Source: Desulfobacteraceae bacterium (lineage in GTDB: Bacteria > Desulfobacterota > DSM-4660 > Desulfatiglandales > Desulfatiglandaceae). Taken from it: a stretch of DNA of 64,000 nucleotides. Made by a program: the position numbers and the translations under genes. The notes under the pieces were generated by a model. It worked only from the letters and a program-made list of their open reading frames with translations. It had not been told where the DNA came from and did not search any database. The stretch lies in contig JAUWMR010000019.1 in the NCBI GenBank assembly GCA_030613055.1, positions 1 to 64,000 on the forward strand. The letters run 5' to 3'. The number at the start of each line of letters is the position of its first letter. Within the stretch, counting starts at the first letter, position 1. Positions 47,173 through 55,497 of the stretch are shown piece by piece.

Positions 47173-47592
47173 TCAACAACGTCCTCTATCCTGTTGGCCT
47201 TCATACACATTCCCAATACAGCAAAGAAAAAGGGCCTCTTCGCTATCGCTTGGGTTTATCATGCTGTGGGGTTCCATGCTCGGAACGAAAACAAAATCAT
47301 TAGGGCCGACCAGTTCTTCTTTAACTTTTTTATCGGTTTCAGGATCATGCGAGAATACAACTAATTGTCCACTAAGCATGTACATAGTCTGTAAATAGAA
47401 ATGATTGTGAATCGGGATCTCACCGCCCGGCTCAACAGCAAAAAATCTCAAACCATAATCAGGTGAATCTTTATCCACACCGGCGCTGGACAACCATTTA
47501 ATGGTTACACCTTTCACTTTGTAAGGCGTTCCCTTGTAAGGATAACTCTCAATTTTTTTCGCTTCAACGGCGCTTACATTGAGTATTTCCAT
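47173..47592 (-). CDS. Cupin-domain protein
   Basis: 139 residues from the ATG at 47592, preceded by GAGGGAGGAAAT. The cupin motifs are FAVEPGGEIPIHNHFYLQTM and VGPNDFVFVPSMEPHSM. Metal-binding His residues are kept (HNH, PHS). The last residues (QQDRGRC) and the stop come from the GTTGTTGAC repeat, so the native end may be lost. Confidence 0.82.
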   Translation of the reverse strand: MEILNVSAVEAKKIESYPYKGTPYKVKGVTIKWLSSAGVDKDSPDYGLRFFAVEPGGEIPIHNHFYLQTMYMLSGQLVVFSHDPETDKKVKEELVGPNDFVFVPSMEPHSMINPSDSEEALFLCCIGNVYEGQQDRGRC

Positions 47593-47627
47593 TATTTCCT
47601 CCCTCTCGTTCGCTCTCAATCTCAAAG

Positions 47628-47733
47628 CTATTGTGCCAGGCTAAGTTAAATCATAACGAATCTGCAAAAAAACCCTGAATACTTATTAAAAACCAGAAGG
47701 TAAATCTACCAAAAGTCAACGGCAGGCGTGACC
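47628..47733. repeat. Direct repeat bracketing the beta-CASP/nuclease pair, left copy
   Basis: From CTATTGTGCCAGGCTAAG to GTCAACGGCAGGCGTGACC. About 90% identical to 49774-49880 in the same orientation. The core CTACCAAAAGTCAACGGCAG also occurs alone at about 43358. Confidence 0.88.
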
Positions 47734-47750
47734 CCTATATTTCATAGCGG

Positions 47751-48470
47751 TTAGTTGTTTAATGGTTTTTTGCTTGAAGAGGGCGTATGTTTCTTTCCGT
47801 CATCATCGTACCAAGACTGAACAAAGAAAGCATCAATTTCCTTTGGAGCCTTTTTAACTTCCTCCCTAACAGCTTCAATATTTTTGCTGTCCTTAATACT
47901 GCAAAAAACCAGGTTGACAGCATGCTTGGCCCCCCACCGTGTTGAAAAAAGAAGTTTCTTGTTATCAGCCTTCACCTCGTCAATAAACTTTTTGCTGTTG
48001 CTGATCACGTATTTGAATTCAATCGCATAAACGAGTTCCTTTTTAACTGATTCAATGTCTTTTTTTACGCGTTGCTCCAAAAGAGAGACATCCTTATTTA
48101 TAATATGTTTGATGTCATTAATATTATCAGAATACTTTTTGGCAAACTCAGGGTTGATTACCGCCATATCGTAATTGCCTCTATCCCCCTTTTTGTCAGC
48201 TAAAGGATAGGGTTCACGATAATCATCTTGAACCAGCTTCTTTCTATGATATCTAAAGTTTGTAGGATACTCCCGATGAATGAGGCAAATCCGTTTATTA
48301 TTCCTGACCACCTCAAGCTTACTTGAATAGATACTGGAATAGAAATAGGAATGAAGGTCTGATTCGGTAAAGAAATAGAGGGGATTCTCCCTGAATTTGT
48401 TAATAGTTTTTTTTATCCCCTTTTTGACGATTTCCTCAATTTCAGTTGCAGTTATCACGCTACCTCCCAT
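47751..48470 (-). CDS. Putative PD-(D/E)XK nuclease-like protein
   Basis: 239 residues, no named family. Asp101 in RGNYDMAVI, and Glu151-Phe-Lys153 in LVYAIEFKYV, have the order and spacing of a PD-(D/E)XK core. An upstream TESDLHSYFY could provide the first acidic residue. A charged C-terminal tail ends KKHTPSSSKKPLNN. It overlaps the end of the beta-CASP gene by 16 nt, so the two are translationally coupled. Low GC relative to region 1. Confidence 0.6.
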   Translation of the reverse strand: MGGSVITATEIEEIVKKGIKKTINKFRENPLYFFTESDLHSYFYSSIYSSKLEVVRNNKRICLIHREYPTNFRYHRKKLVQDDYREPYPLADKKGDRGNYDMAVINPEFAKKYSDNINDIKHIINKDVSLLEQRVKKDIESVKKELVYAIEFKYVISNSKKFIDEVKADNKKLLFSTRWGAKHAVNLVFCSIKDSKNIEAVREEVKKAPKEIDAFFVQSWYDDDGKKHTPSSSKKPLNN

Positions 48471-49699
48471 ATTTGCCCGTCATCCCTGATCACGACATTC
48501 TCAAATAGATCCTGAAAGTGATCCCTTTCAAGCGTATGCACTGGAACCAGCATCTTAGGTTTAAGAGCGTTAGTCAACCGTTTCAGGTCCTTGACTGAAG
48601 AATGTCCTGATGTGTGGCAATGGGTCACAGGAATATTCAGCCTCTTGAGATGATTTTTCAGCCACTCATATTGATCATCTTCAAGATATCCTGGCCATAA
48701 TGAATAAATCAATTCTGCCTGATCCAGGCATTTTGCTTCTTCAAGTTCATTAATTATAGAAGGACGAAATAGCATGACAGATTTAGAAGCTACACCCGCA
48801 AGCTGCTCAGGAAAGATTCTACTCGATTTGAAGGAATCAGAGAGATCAAAAAGCTTTTTCTTTATTATAGACCTTTTTTGGATTTTAGGCAGATAGACCT
48901 TAACCCTATCCCATTCAGCTTGAGGGACTTTGGGATTATGCGTGGCCCTGAGAATACTCGCTGTATACATATCGACTATAAATTGTCTTTCCGTTTTCAG
49001 GCAAGCCCGAAAGACCGTAACAAGTCTGTCAATATTTTGCCCTGAACACCATACCAGCACCATTCCCTTGCAATTGAACATTAGCTCAACAAATTCCTTC
49101 TCTAAATCATCTTCAGAAGGATAAGAGATGTCTGAATCCGAGCGACCGATCGTAGTACCCTCCATCAGCAGGACATCGATATCTTGAGGAGGGTTAGAAA
49201 TCAATTGATCAAAGAGTTTACCCTTTCTCCCGTGTGCCCTGAAATCTCCAGAATAAAAGAGCCTCTTCCCACTTGCCTCCACAAGCACAGAATAGGCGTC
49301 ATAGGCAGAGTGATCCATCAAAAAAGGAGTCAAGGTGAACGGTCCTAAATGAATGGGAGAACGATTCTTGAGGTCTATAGTATTTTTAAAGGTCACTCCG
49401 TGAGGAAGAAAGAGATCAGCAATTTCCAAAATCCGTCTGGCAGATATTCCAATCATAAAAGTGACATCTGTCGATATTTTTGAAGCAAGTCCGTAGTGAT
49501 CCATATGGGGATGAGAGATCAATACTCCCAACAACGAATCATCTGGATTAATAAAACCTGAAACAAGAGGGAGAGGAACATCAGCATAATCCGAGTCTAA
49601 AGGTAGACCGATATCAAGGATGATCCGTTTCCCCTGTGATTCAATCTCAATACAGGACCCACCTATTTCATTCGATCCCCTATGAATACAAACTTTCAT
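48455..49699 (-). CDS. MBL-fold beta-CASP-type hydrolase (RNase J-like)
   Basis: 414 residues. The metallo-beta-lactamase motif HPHMDH (residues 63-68), then PFLMDHSAYDAY, FYSGDFRAHGRKG and the late VPVHTLERDHF place it with the beta-CASP nucleases such as RNase J. ETKxG-like region: LLMEGTTIGRSD. It is shorter than RNase J (~550) and lacks its C-terminal domain. First gene of a two-gene transcript with the PD-(D/E)XK-like protein, the pair being bracketed by direct repeats. Confidence 0.8.
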   Translation of the reverse strand: MKVCIHRGSNEIGGSCIEIESQGKRIILDIGLPLDSDYADVPLPLVSGFINPDDSLLGVLISHPHMDHYGLASKISTDVTFMIGISARRILEIADLFLPHGVTFKNTIDLKNRSPIHLGPFTLTPFLMDHSAYDAYSVLVEASGKRLFYSGDFRAHGRKGKLFDQLISNPPQDIDVLLMEGTTIGRSDSDISYPSEDDLEKEFVELMFNCKGMVLVWCSGQNIDRLVTVFRACLKTERQFIVDMYTASILRATHNPKVPQAEWDRVKVYLPKIQKRSIIKKKLFDLSDSFKSSRIFPEQLAGVASKSVMLFRPSIINELEEAKCLDQAELIYSLWPGYLEDDQYEWLKNHLKRLNIPVTHCHTSGHSSVKDLKRLTNALKPKMLVPVHTLERDHFQDLFENVVIRDDGQIWEVA

Positions 49700-49773
49700 A
49701 ATGGAAAAACCAATTGTCCTCTTTCAAAGAATGGGGTCTGCCGTTGACTTTTGTTATAAAAGGCAGCATAAAT

Positions 49774-49880
49774 CTATTGTGCCAGCCTAAGTTAAATCAG
49801 TCACGAATCTGCAAAAAAAGCCTAAATACTTATAAAAAAACAGAAGGTAAATCTACCAAAAGTCAACGGCGGGCGTGACC
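49774..49880. repeat. Direct repeat bracketing the beta-CASP/nuclease pair, right copy
   Basis: Matches 47628-47733 in the same orientation, with scattered substitutions and small length changes in A-runs. Confidence 0.88.
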
Positions 49881-50137
49881 ACTAAAACAAACTGTTACCT
49901 TGGCGACCTCAGGCTGCGATCAATTGTATGTCGTCAAGTTATTTGATTATTTAAGGATGTCCCCCTTTACAAACGTTTTCCTTGTTCAGTTTAGCCAGTC
50001 ACCTTGATGTACCTTTTAAATTTCAGCCATATATTCGCCTGGTCATTATGCGCTAAAAAAAATAATAATAGTCAACGACAGACCCCCAAATTTATGGATG
50101 TCCCCCTTTACTTTGCTTTACTACAAAGGTCGTTTTA
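49881..50137. other. Repeat-derived intergenic sequence
   Basis: Contains CAATTGTATGTCGTCAAGTT ATTTGATTATTTAAGGATGT (49921-49960), also present near 44628-44667, and pieces of the GTCAACGACAGACCCCC module. No gene. Confidence 0.6.
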
Positions 50138-50962
50138 TCAATTTTCATTATACCCAAATTCCTGTGTCATCAATTTATTCTTCCAATGCACTTCTCTTCT
50201 AATTATCTCTTCATCATTTGTTACATTCGATCTTACCTCCAGGATAGAAAATTGAAAATTGTAGGCATATTCAAAACCACTTTTTTTTATTAACCTAATT
50301 AACTCTTTATTATTACCATGTCCGTTTTTAGCGTATTTTCCCCACCTACTCCAAAAAGCTTCTTCTCCATAAGCTGATCCTACATATTGCTTCCCATTAG
50401 TTCTATCAGCAATAATATATACGCCCTTAATATTTGACAAAGCCGTTTTCCAAGAGGTTTCCTCTTCAGTTATTATTCCTTGCAACATTTCAAAATCTAT
50501 TATTACGTTCTCATATCCGGGAAACTCGTCAATCTTATACCTTTTCCTTAATATTTCGCTCAACACTATGTTGTTATTATGATTTTCTAATAGAATATAT
50601 GATTGTCTAAATTCCTTCTTAAATGTGAATATGGCTCTGCCTATTAGATCCTTATGAATGGGTAGTAGTTTTGTCTTGTAATTAAAATAGTGTTTTTTTT
50701 GTTTTTTATCATAAGCTTTAGTAACTGAAATGCGCGCATATAACCCGCCAAATACCCATTCATCCTGTTTATAAAATATAAGGGACAAAATAAACTGGCG
50801 TTCAAAATTTTTATTATTTTGATATTCTTGCCATTTTTTGAACTTGTTCTTTGTCAAAAGATATAAGGGCTCTCGCTTATTTCGACCGCCAAAAGCTAAA
50901 TGAATTTTATATTTATCTAAGGATTGGTTGTTTTCCCGTAAAAAATCATCAATTTTTATCAT
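50138..50962 (-). CDS. GIY-YIG nuclease-domain protein
   Basis: 274 residues. The C-terminal third has the GIY-YIG fold: GVYIIADRTNGKQYVGSAYG (GVY...YVG), conserved Arg in WSRWGKYA, and the late Glu region ILEVRSNVTNDEEIIRREVHW. The N-terminal ~170 residues are an unassigned domain. Strongly AT-rich coding sequence compared with region 1 suggests recent transfer. Alone between repeats. Confidence 0.78.
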   Translation of the reverse strand: MIKIDDFLRENNQSLDKYKIHLAFGGRNKREPLYLLTKNKFKKWQEYQNNKNFERQFILSLIFYKQDEWVFGGLYARISVTKAYDKKQKKHYFNYKTKLLPIHKDLIGRAIFTFKKEFRQSYILLENHNNNIVLSEILRKRYKIDEFPGYENVIIDFEMLQGIITEEETSWKTALSNIKGVYIIADRTNGKQYVGSAYGEEAFWSRWGKYAKNGHGNNKELIRLIKKSGFEYAYNFQFSILEVRSNVTNDEEIIRREVHWKNKLMTQEFGYNEN

Positions 50963-51214
50963 TACTAGTTTCCTTTCTTAAATTACTATTTTTAAAAAAA
51001 TTTATTGCTTTACTGATGGCCCCCCTTCTATGGCCCAGTTCTTTTAAGAGGCTATTTACGCGGACCAGGTTTAGTAAAGTAAAAAAGTTGCCGGGGGGTT
51101 ATTCAACATAGTTAACAAAGTCTCCCATCCTCCGCATCGTTGAACACCCGTCATGTTTCTTAGTTTATTATGGACATCCCCCTTTAGCATTCCCCTTTAG
51201 TTCACTACCAGACC

Positions 51215-52309
51215 TCAAAAACCCTGTGGAACAAGCCCAAGACTGTTGATTGACTCGTTTACAGCCTGAAGAGCTTCATGGATCTGAAGCACCTCTTTAT
51301 AGTCCCAATATTTTAGTTTCTTGCTCAAATCACCAACATTCACCGCATGTTTCTCTATCTTCTCCAATTGGGCAGCGTCTGATACTGCGACTACTCCTTG
51401 GACAGCCGGGTTATTAAGCGATTTGAGCAGATTTAGGATTAGACTATCTATACTTCCTTTTGTCTGAACTTCAAAAACGTAGATTACTCGACCCATATTC
51501 CCGATGGTAGCTTCCCATACAGTGTCGACCTTTGAACCCTCGGCGACCTTTATCTCAATGTGGCTTGTAAAGCCCAGCCATCGGCCAACATCAGCCAGTT
51601 TGTCACGGACTTCGTTGTGTATGAAGTCTGAAGTCTCAGTATCATCAAGATCGACAGTCTCTTTCTCTTTAGTCTTCTTGTGCTTAGTAAATATTTGACT
51701 TAGGTTTTCTTCTACTTGAAGCTCATCCCATATAAAATAATCCACTGTAAGAAGGTCAGGGTTCTCAATGCCGCCTTTTTCAAGCTCCAACGCTATCTCT
51801 TTTGCAACAGATGACAACTCCGCATATTTCTTTCCTGTCATTTGATAATCATAGCGAGGAAGGTTTTTTACTCCAAGGTAGTTCAGTGCGACATAGGCTC
51901 TTCTGTTCCAAAGCATGTATTCAAAAGGGTGTGCATGGCAAAGAATTTCGCTCATCATGGCAGGTCCCATTCCTTTGATCTTTTTACGAAGCCTTTCCCA
52001 CCGCTCAATAATATCTTTCCTTCCCCAAACCAATTCGGAAAGCTCTTCTCTTGCCAGGTCCAATCCGTTCTCCTTAATCAATTTATCTACAACATAATGC
52101 TTATTACCCCAGATGAGCATAGCCCAAAGCTTTGCCAGATAATCATAGAGTTCTTCCTCTCCCATTGTTAGGATGCGGTCCTTCGTCCATGACTGATAGA
52201 ATGATTTTCTTTCCTTTCTTTCTGCCATGTCTTGAACATGCTTTTCGTGCTCTTCTTCAATCCCTTTTACGTAGCTCTTAATATGTTTCTTCAGCAAGTT
52301 TAAATCCAT
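51215..52309 (-). CDS. Putative nuclease: HhH-like N-terminus with restriction-type C-terminal domain
   Basis: 364 residues, no named family. The middle segment IKGMGPAMMSEILCHAHPFE resembles a helix-hairpin-helix DNA-binding element. The C-terminal part (GFTSHIEIKVAEGSKVDTVW, then VIYVFEVQTKGSIDSLI) has a D...E-x-Q pattern that could be a PD-(D/E)XK variant. Located 51 bp downstream of the HNH enzyme gene on the same strand, so co-transcription is likely. Function inferred. Confidence 0.5.
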   Translation of the reverse strand: MDLNLLKKHIKSYVKGIEEEHEKHVQDMAERKERKSFYQSWTKDRILTMGEEELYDYLAKLWAMLIWGNKHYVVDKLIKENGLDLAREELSELVWGRKDIIERWERLRKKIKGMGPAMMSEILCHAHPFEYMLWNRRAYVALNYLGVKNLPRYDYQMTGKKYAELSSVAKEIALELEKGGIENPDLLTVDYFIWDELQVEENLSQIFTKHKKTKEKETVDLDDTETSDFIHNEVRDKLADVGRWLGFTSHIEIKVAEGSKVDTVWEATIGNMGRVIYVFEVQTKGSIDSLILNLLKSLNNPAVQGVVAVSDAAQLEKIEKHAVNVGDLSKKLKYWDYKEVLQIHEALQAVNESINSLGLVPQGF

Positions 52310-52360
52310 GATCTATATTCCTCCGATTTGAGGATTTTTATAAAGGATCTCCCATCCTTT

Positions 52361-53284
52361 TTATGACCTAAACACATTCTCATTATGCCAGCTTAGGAAT
52401 TCGGAGCTGGGTTTGAATTGGGGATTTGGTGGGACATATATTCTCTTGTATTTCAGTTTCTCATATTCCTTACCATTATCGAATTCTTCCTTGATTCGGT
52501 TGCTAACAACAAAATGGTGATCGGTCGTTACGGTGACGTAGCCCGAGTCAAAAAGCCTATGGATATCAGAGCGAAGGAGGAGGCCATTATCAACACGATT
52601 AGGGCCTTCCTCACTGAAAGGTTGTATGTGGGCGGCTTCGAGAGCGGGTAGCGTCTTTTCCCGGGTAATCGCACATCGCCGCTGATAGGCATCTGTCACG
52701 ATGACTCTGAAACTCCCCTGCCCCAACCTCGGCAGAACAAGTAGTGGTTCTCCATAGCGCCGCTCATTTACGGGTGGTTCATCTTGTATTCTAAATGGCT
52801 TTGCTATTCTCTCTTGCACTTGCTCCCAGAGTCGTAGGCCATGACCGTGGGTAAGCTCATAAGTTTTTCCTTGGACAATATTGAGACTGAAATCAGGCGG
52901 TATAGAAATCCATTGATCCCTGGGAAAGAAAAAGGGTTGGGTAAGAATGATGCAGCCGATCTTATAATCTTCAAATGAGGGAGGCTGATGACGGTTTTTC
53001 TCAATCAGCCGGCGCATTTTGAGGTAAGAGCTTGCGCCGTTCTTTTCGCCAAAGGCTTGCCATGCCATACTGACAGGAATGATTGTGCTGTGAGTGAATC
53101 GACCGAAACCACCTATATAATGATGGAAAGGAGCACGAAGCTTGAAAAAGAAAAGCTCGCCTGGGGTTAATCTACGGAACTGGGTCCTTCCACCAGGCTG
53201 CCAGAAATTCACCTCATCAATTTCCGGTTGCTGGGAAAGGAAGTCAAACCAGTCATTATCCGTTACACCGATAAACCCTCGCAA
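52361..53284 (-). CDS. HNH restriction-type endonuclease with PUA-like N-terminal domain
   Basis: 307 residues. The N-terminal domain (IGVTDNDWFDFLSQQPEIDE, VNFWQPGG, RLTPGELFFFKL) is a PUA-like fold seen in predicted restriction enzymes (COG3440 type) and may read modified bases. The C-terminal HNH motif is AYQRRCAITREKTLPALEAA followed by HIQPFSEEG, NGLLLRSDIHRLFDSG. A modification-dependent restriction enzyme is the best reading, since no cognate methyltransferase is paired with it. Confidence 0.78.
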   Translation of the reverse strand: MRGFIGVTDNDWFDFLSQQPEIDEVNFWQPGGRTQFRRLTPGELFFFKLRAPFHHYIGGFGRFTHSTIIPVSMAWQAFGEKNGASSYLKMRRLIEKNRHQPPSFEDYKIGCIILTQPFFFPRDQWISIPPDFSLNIVQGKTYELTHGHGLRLWEQVQERIAKPFRIQDEPPVNERRYGEPLLVLPRLGQGSFRVIVTDAYQRRCAITREKTLPALEAAHIQPFSEEGPNRVDNGLLLRSDIHRLFDSGYVTVTTDHHFVVSNRIKEEFDNGKEYEKLKYKRIYVPPNPQFKPSSEFLSWHNENVFRS

Positions 53285-53470
53285 TTTTGTCCCCTGCTAA
53301 ATTGATCAGTTTTCTACAATCATTTTTTTGGTTAGCGAATTGCCTCCGAGCCATGTACTCATTTTTTTGATTACCCTTGCGCCTTGCGCCTCGTACCCTA
53401 AGCCAATCTCGCATTCACCCAAAAATCTTAAAATGCCCATTTTGACACAAAAAATACCGTTCTAAGCGTT

Positions 53471-54560
53471 GTGAATTCAAATCATAAGTGCAACACCCCT
53501 TGGAGGTGAAGGAATGAGTTAACTGCGGTATACTCAGTGTTCCTTGAACCGCCAAGTAAAAGGAGCACTTATGAGAACATACACGCAGTTAACTCGAGGT
53601 AAAAGATATCAGATTCGCGCATTAATAAAAGCAGGTTTTTCACAATCACAGATGGCCTTTTATCTAAAAGTGCATAAATCAACGATTAGTCGCGAGATCA
53701 GGCGAAACCAGGGCCATAAAGGCTATCGTCCTGTCCAGGCGCACGAGAAGGCCATGGTCCGGCGTTACGCTGCCGCCAAACGCATCAAAATGACACCGGC
53801 AATGATCGAATTGATAAACCACTACATATGCCAGGATTTTAGCCCTGAGCAGGTATCTGGGTATTTAGATCGAGAACATGCGCTGAGCATCAGCCACGAG
53901 ACGATCTACAAATACATCTGGTCAGACAAGCGAAGCGGAGGCACCCTTTACAAACACCTTCGCCGTTCAAATCGAAAACACAGAAAACGTTATGGCACCA
54001 AACAGCGCCGTGGCCGCATTAAGGGGCGAGTGAGCATTGATTTGCGACCCGCCATGGTCGACGCCAAGAGCCGCATCAGTGACTGGGAGATCGATACCAT
54101 CACAGGCAAAAACAGCAAAGGATATCTGCTCACCGTCGTTGAGCGTAAATCAAAACTAACCTTGGTAAAGCGTGTACCCGATAAGCAATCCGATGAAATG
54201 GCCAAAGCCATTATTAAACTGTTGAGGCCTTACAAGGATATGGTGCTAACGATCACTGCCGACAATGGTAAAGAGTTCACTCGTCACAAAAAGATATCAA
54301 AGAGCCTGAAAGCAGATGTCTACTTTGCTCACCCTTATCATGCCTGGGAACGAGGTCTGAATGAAAATACAAATGGTCTGCTCCGCCAATATTTCCCAAA
54401 GAAATTGGATTTTTGTACAATCGATGATAAAAGTATTCTACATGCCATGGTACGGCTGAACAATCGACCGCGTAAAACTTTGGGTTATGCAACGCCGAAT
54501 GAGGTGTTTTTAAGAGATAACAACAACATGGACAGCGTTGCACTTAATACTTGAAACCAC
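53471..54560. mobile_element. IS30-family insertion sequence inserted in a dispersed repeat
   Basis: About 1,090 bp. Imperfect terminal inverted repeats: left GTGAATTCAAATCATAAGTG and right (read inward) GTGGTTTCAAGTATTAAGTG, both continuing CAAC. The outer flanks are the two halves of a repeat whose uninterrupted form is at 41031-41133, placing the insertion just after TAAGCG. Exact ends are uncertain by 2-3 bp. A GCG target duplication is possible. Confidence 0.82.
53571..54554 (+). CDS. IS30-family transposase
   Basis: 327 residues from the ATG after AAAAGGAGC. N-terminal helix-turn-helix (AGFSQSQMAFYLKVHKSTIS, REIRRNQGHKGYRP) and the DDE core: Asp in SDWEIDTITGK, Asp in TITADNGKEF and Glu in WERGLNENTNGLLRQYFPK. 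Full length and undamaged, so possibly active. Confidence 0.94.
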   Translation: MRTYTQLTRGKRYQIRALIKAGFSQSQMAFYLKVHKSTISREIRRNQGHKGYRPVQAHEKAMVRRYAAAKRIKMTPAMIELINHYICQDFSPEQVSGYLDREHALSISHETIYKYIWSDKRSGGTLYKHLRRSNRKHRKRYGTKQRRGRIKGRVSIDLRPAMVDAKSRISDWEIDTITGKNSKGYLLTVVERKSKLTLVKRVPDKQSDEMAKAIIKLLRPYKDMVLTITADNGKEFTRHKKISKSLKADVYFAHPYHAWERGLNENTNGLLRQYFPKKLDFCTIDDKSILHAMVRLNNRPRKTLGYATPNEVFLRDNNNMDSVALNT

Positions 54561-54637
54561 GCGCAATTTCAGGCAGGTTTTCAGCTAATTAATATGTAAT
54601 TTCGAATTGTTGTCTCGGTCCGACCCCAGCCACTGCA

Positions 54638-54739
54638 CTGGGCCAAAATCGAACGCGGCAATACGTCACCATGGATGCTAACTTGCTCATCCAGCCAATT
54701 AAAAGCCGCAAGCCGAATTCTTTGATCTATGTCTGTCAT
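54638..54739 (-). pseudogene. 5' remnant of an HNH endonuclease gene
   Basis: The first 34 codons, TDIDQRIRLAAFNWLDEQVS followed by IHGDVLPRSILAQ, match the conserved N-terminus of a large HNH endonuclease family (R-x-x-A-F-x-W-L-x-E-Q...HGDVLP). The frame then runs into the TCTCGGTCCGACCCC repeat and stops at 54581. The nuclease core is missing. Confidence 0.6.
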
Positions 54740-54801
54740 GCCGTTTTTCAAGAGTGTAGACGCGACTCCCATTCTTTCGCAGTACCTACTTCTTGCCGGT
54801 T

Positions 54802-55440
54802 TTAATCCGCGCTCTCAAACGCAGATTTGACCCCCAACTTTTTTAAGTTATCAATATTATTAATGCAAATCTGTGACCACCGCTCATATTCATTGTAATC
54901 ATCTATCAGTTTGTTTTTATCAATGAATTGGCACTCCAAAATAGATTTTTCTTTTTGTTTAACATTTGGTTCAGCCAAATCTAATATGATAATAATACCA
55001 AAATGAACTGCACCAACAGAATTAGAGTCATCATTTAAGGTTGCAACAATATTTTTGTTAAATTTTGTGTTTATATAAATTTCTTCGTTCAACTCTCTGT
55101 ATAAGCAAGAAATATAATTGTCATGATTTGTCTTTGAGTCTTCAAGGGTAACATGCCCTCCAATCCCTATAGATAATTTGTTCATTAACCGGGATTCTAA
55201 TAATTTTGGTCCTCTTCGATACCTTAATATTTTGCCTCTACAATGAATAATTGCATAGATTACAATTTGCTTGAAATAAATATCGTTTTCAACAAGCCCT
55301 CTCTCCTTGAAAAGAGATTTGGTATTTATTGCACTTAAGTATTTTACGACATCTGTGCATATCCCTTCAAAATATCCAACCTCAAACAGAAGGTTAGAAG
55401 GAACAACCAAGACTTTTTCTTTATTATTGGTTTTTATCAT
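54802..55440 (-). CDS. NUDIX-family hydrolase
   Basis: 212 residues. A Nudix box is visible around residues 93-122: GIGGHVTLED ... CLYRELNEEIYI (REx2EE pattern REL-NEE). Nudix proteins hydrolyse nucleoside-diphosphate derivatives such as NAD, ADP-ribose or cap-like ends. Last gene of a five-gene AT-rich operon, 57 bp after the methyltransferase. A metabolite-clearing or signal-processing role within the phosphoribosyltransferase-ATPase system is only inference. Confidence 0.75.
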   Translation of the reverse strand: MIKTNNKEKVLVVPSNLLFEVGYFEGICTDVVKYLSAINTKSLFKERGLVENDIYFKQIVIYAIIHCRGKILRYRRGPKLLESRLMNKLSIGIGGHVTLEDSKTNHDNYISCLYRELNEEIYINTKFNKNIVATLNDDSNSVGAVHFGIIIILDLAEPNVKQKEKSILECQFIDKNKLIDDYNEYERWSQICINNIDNLKKLGVKSAFESAD

Positions 55441-55497
55441 AATAATTGATTTTTTCGATATCTCACTGTTATAAACATCAGAAATTCATAGACGGAA

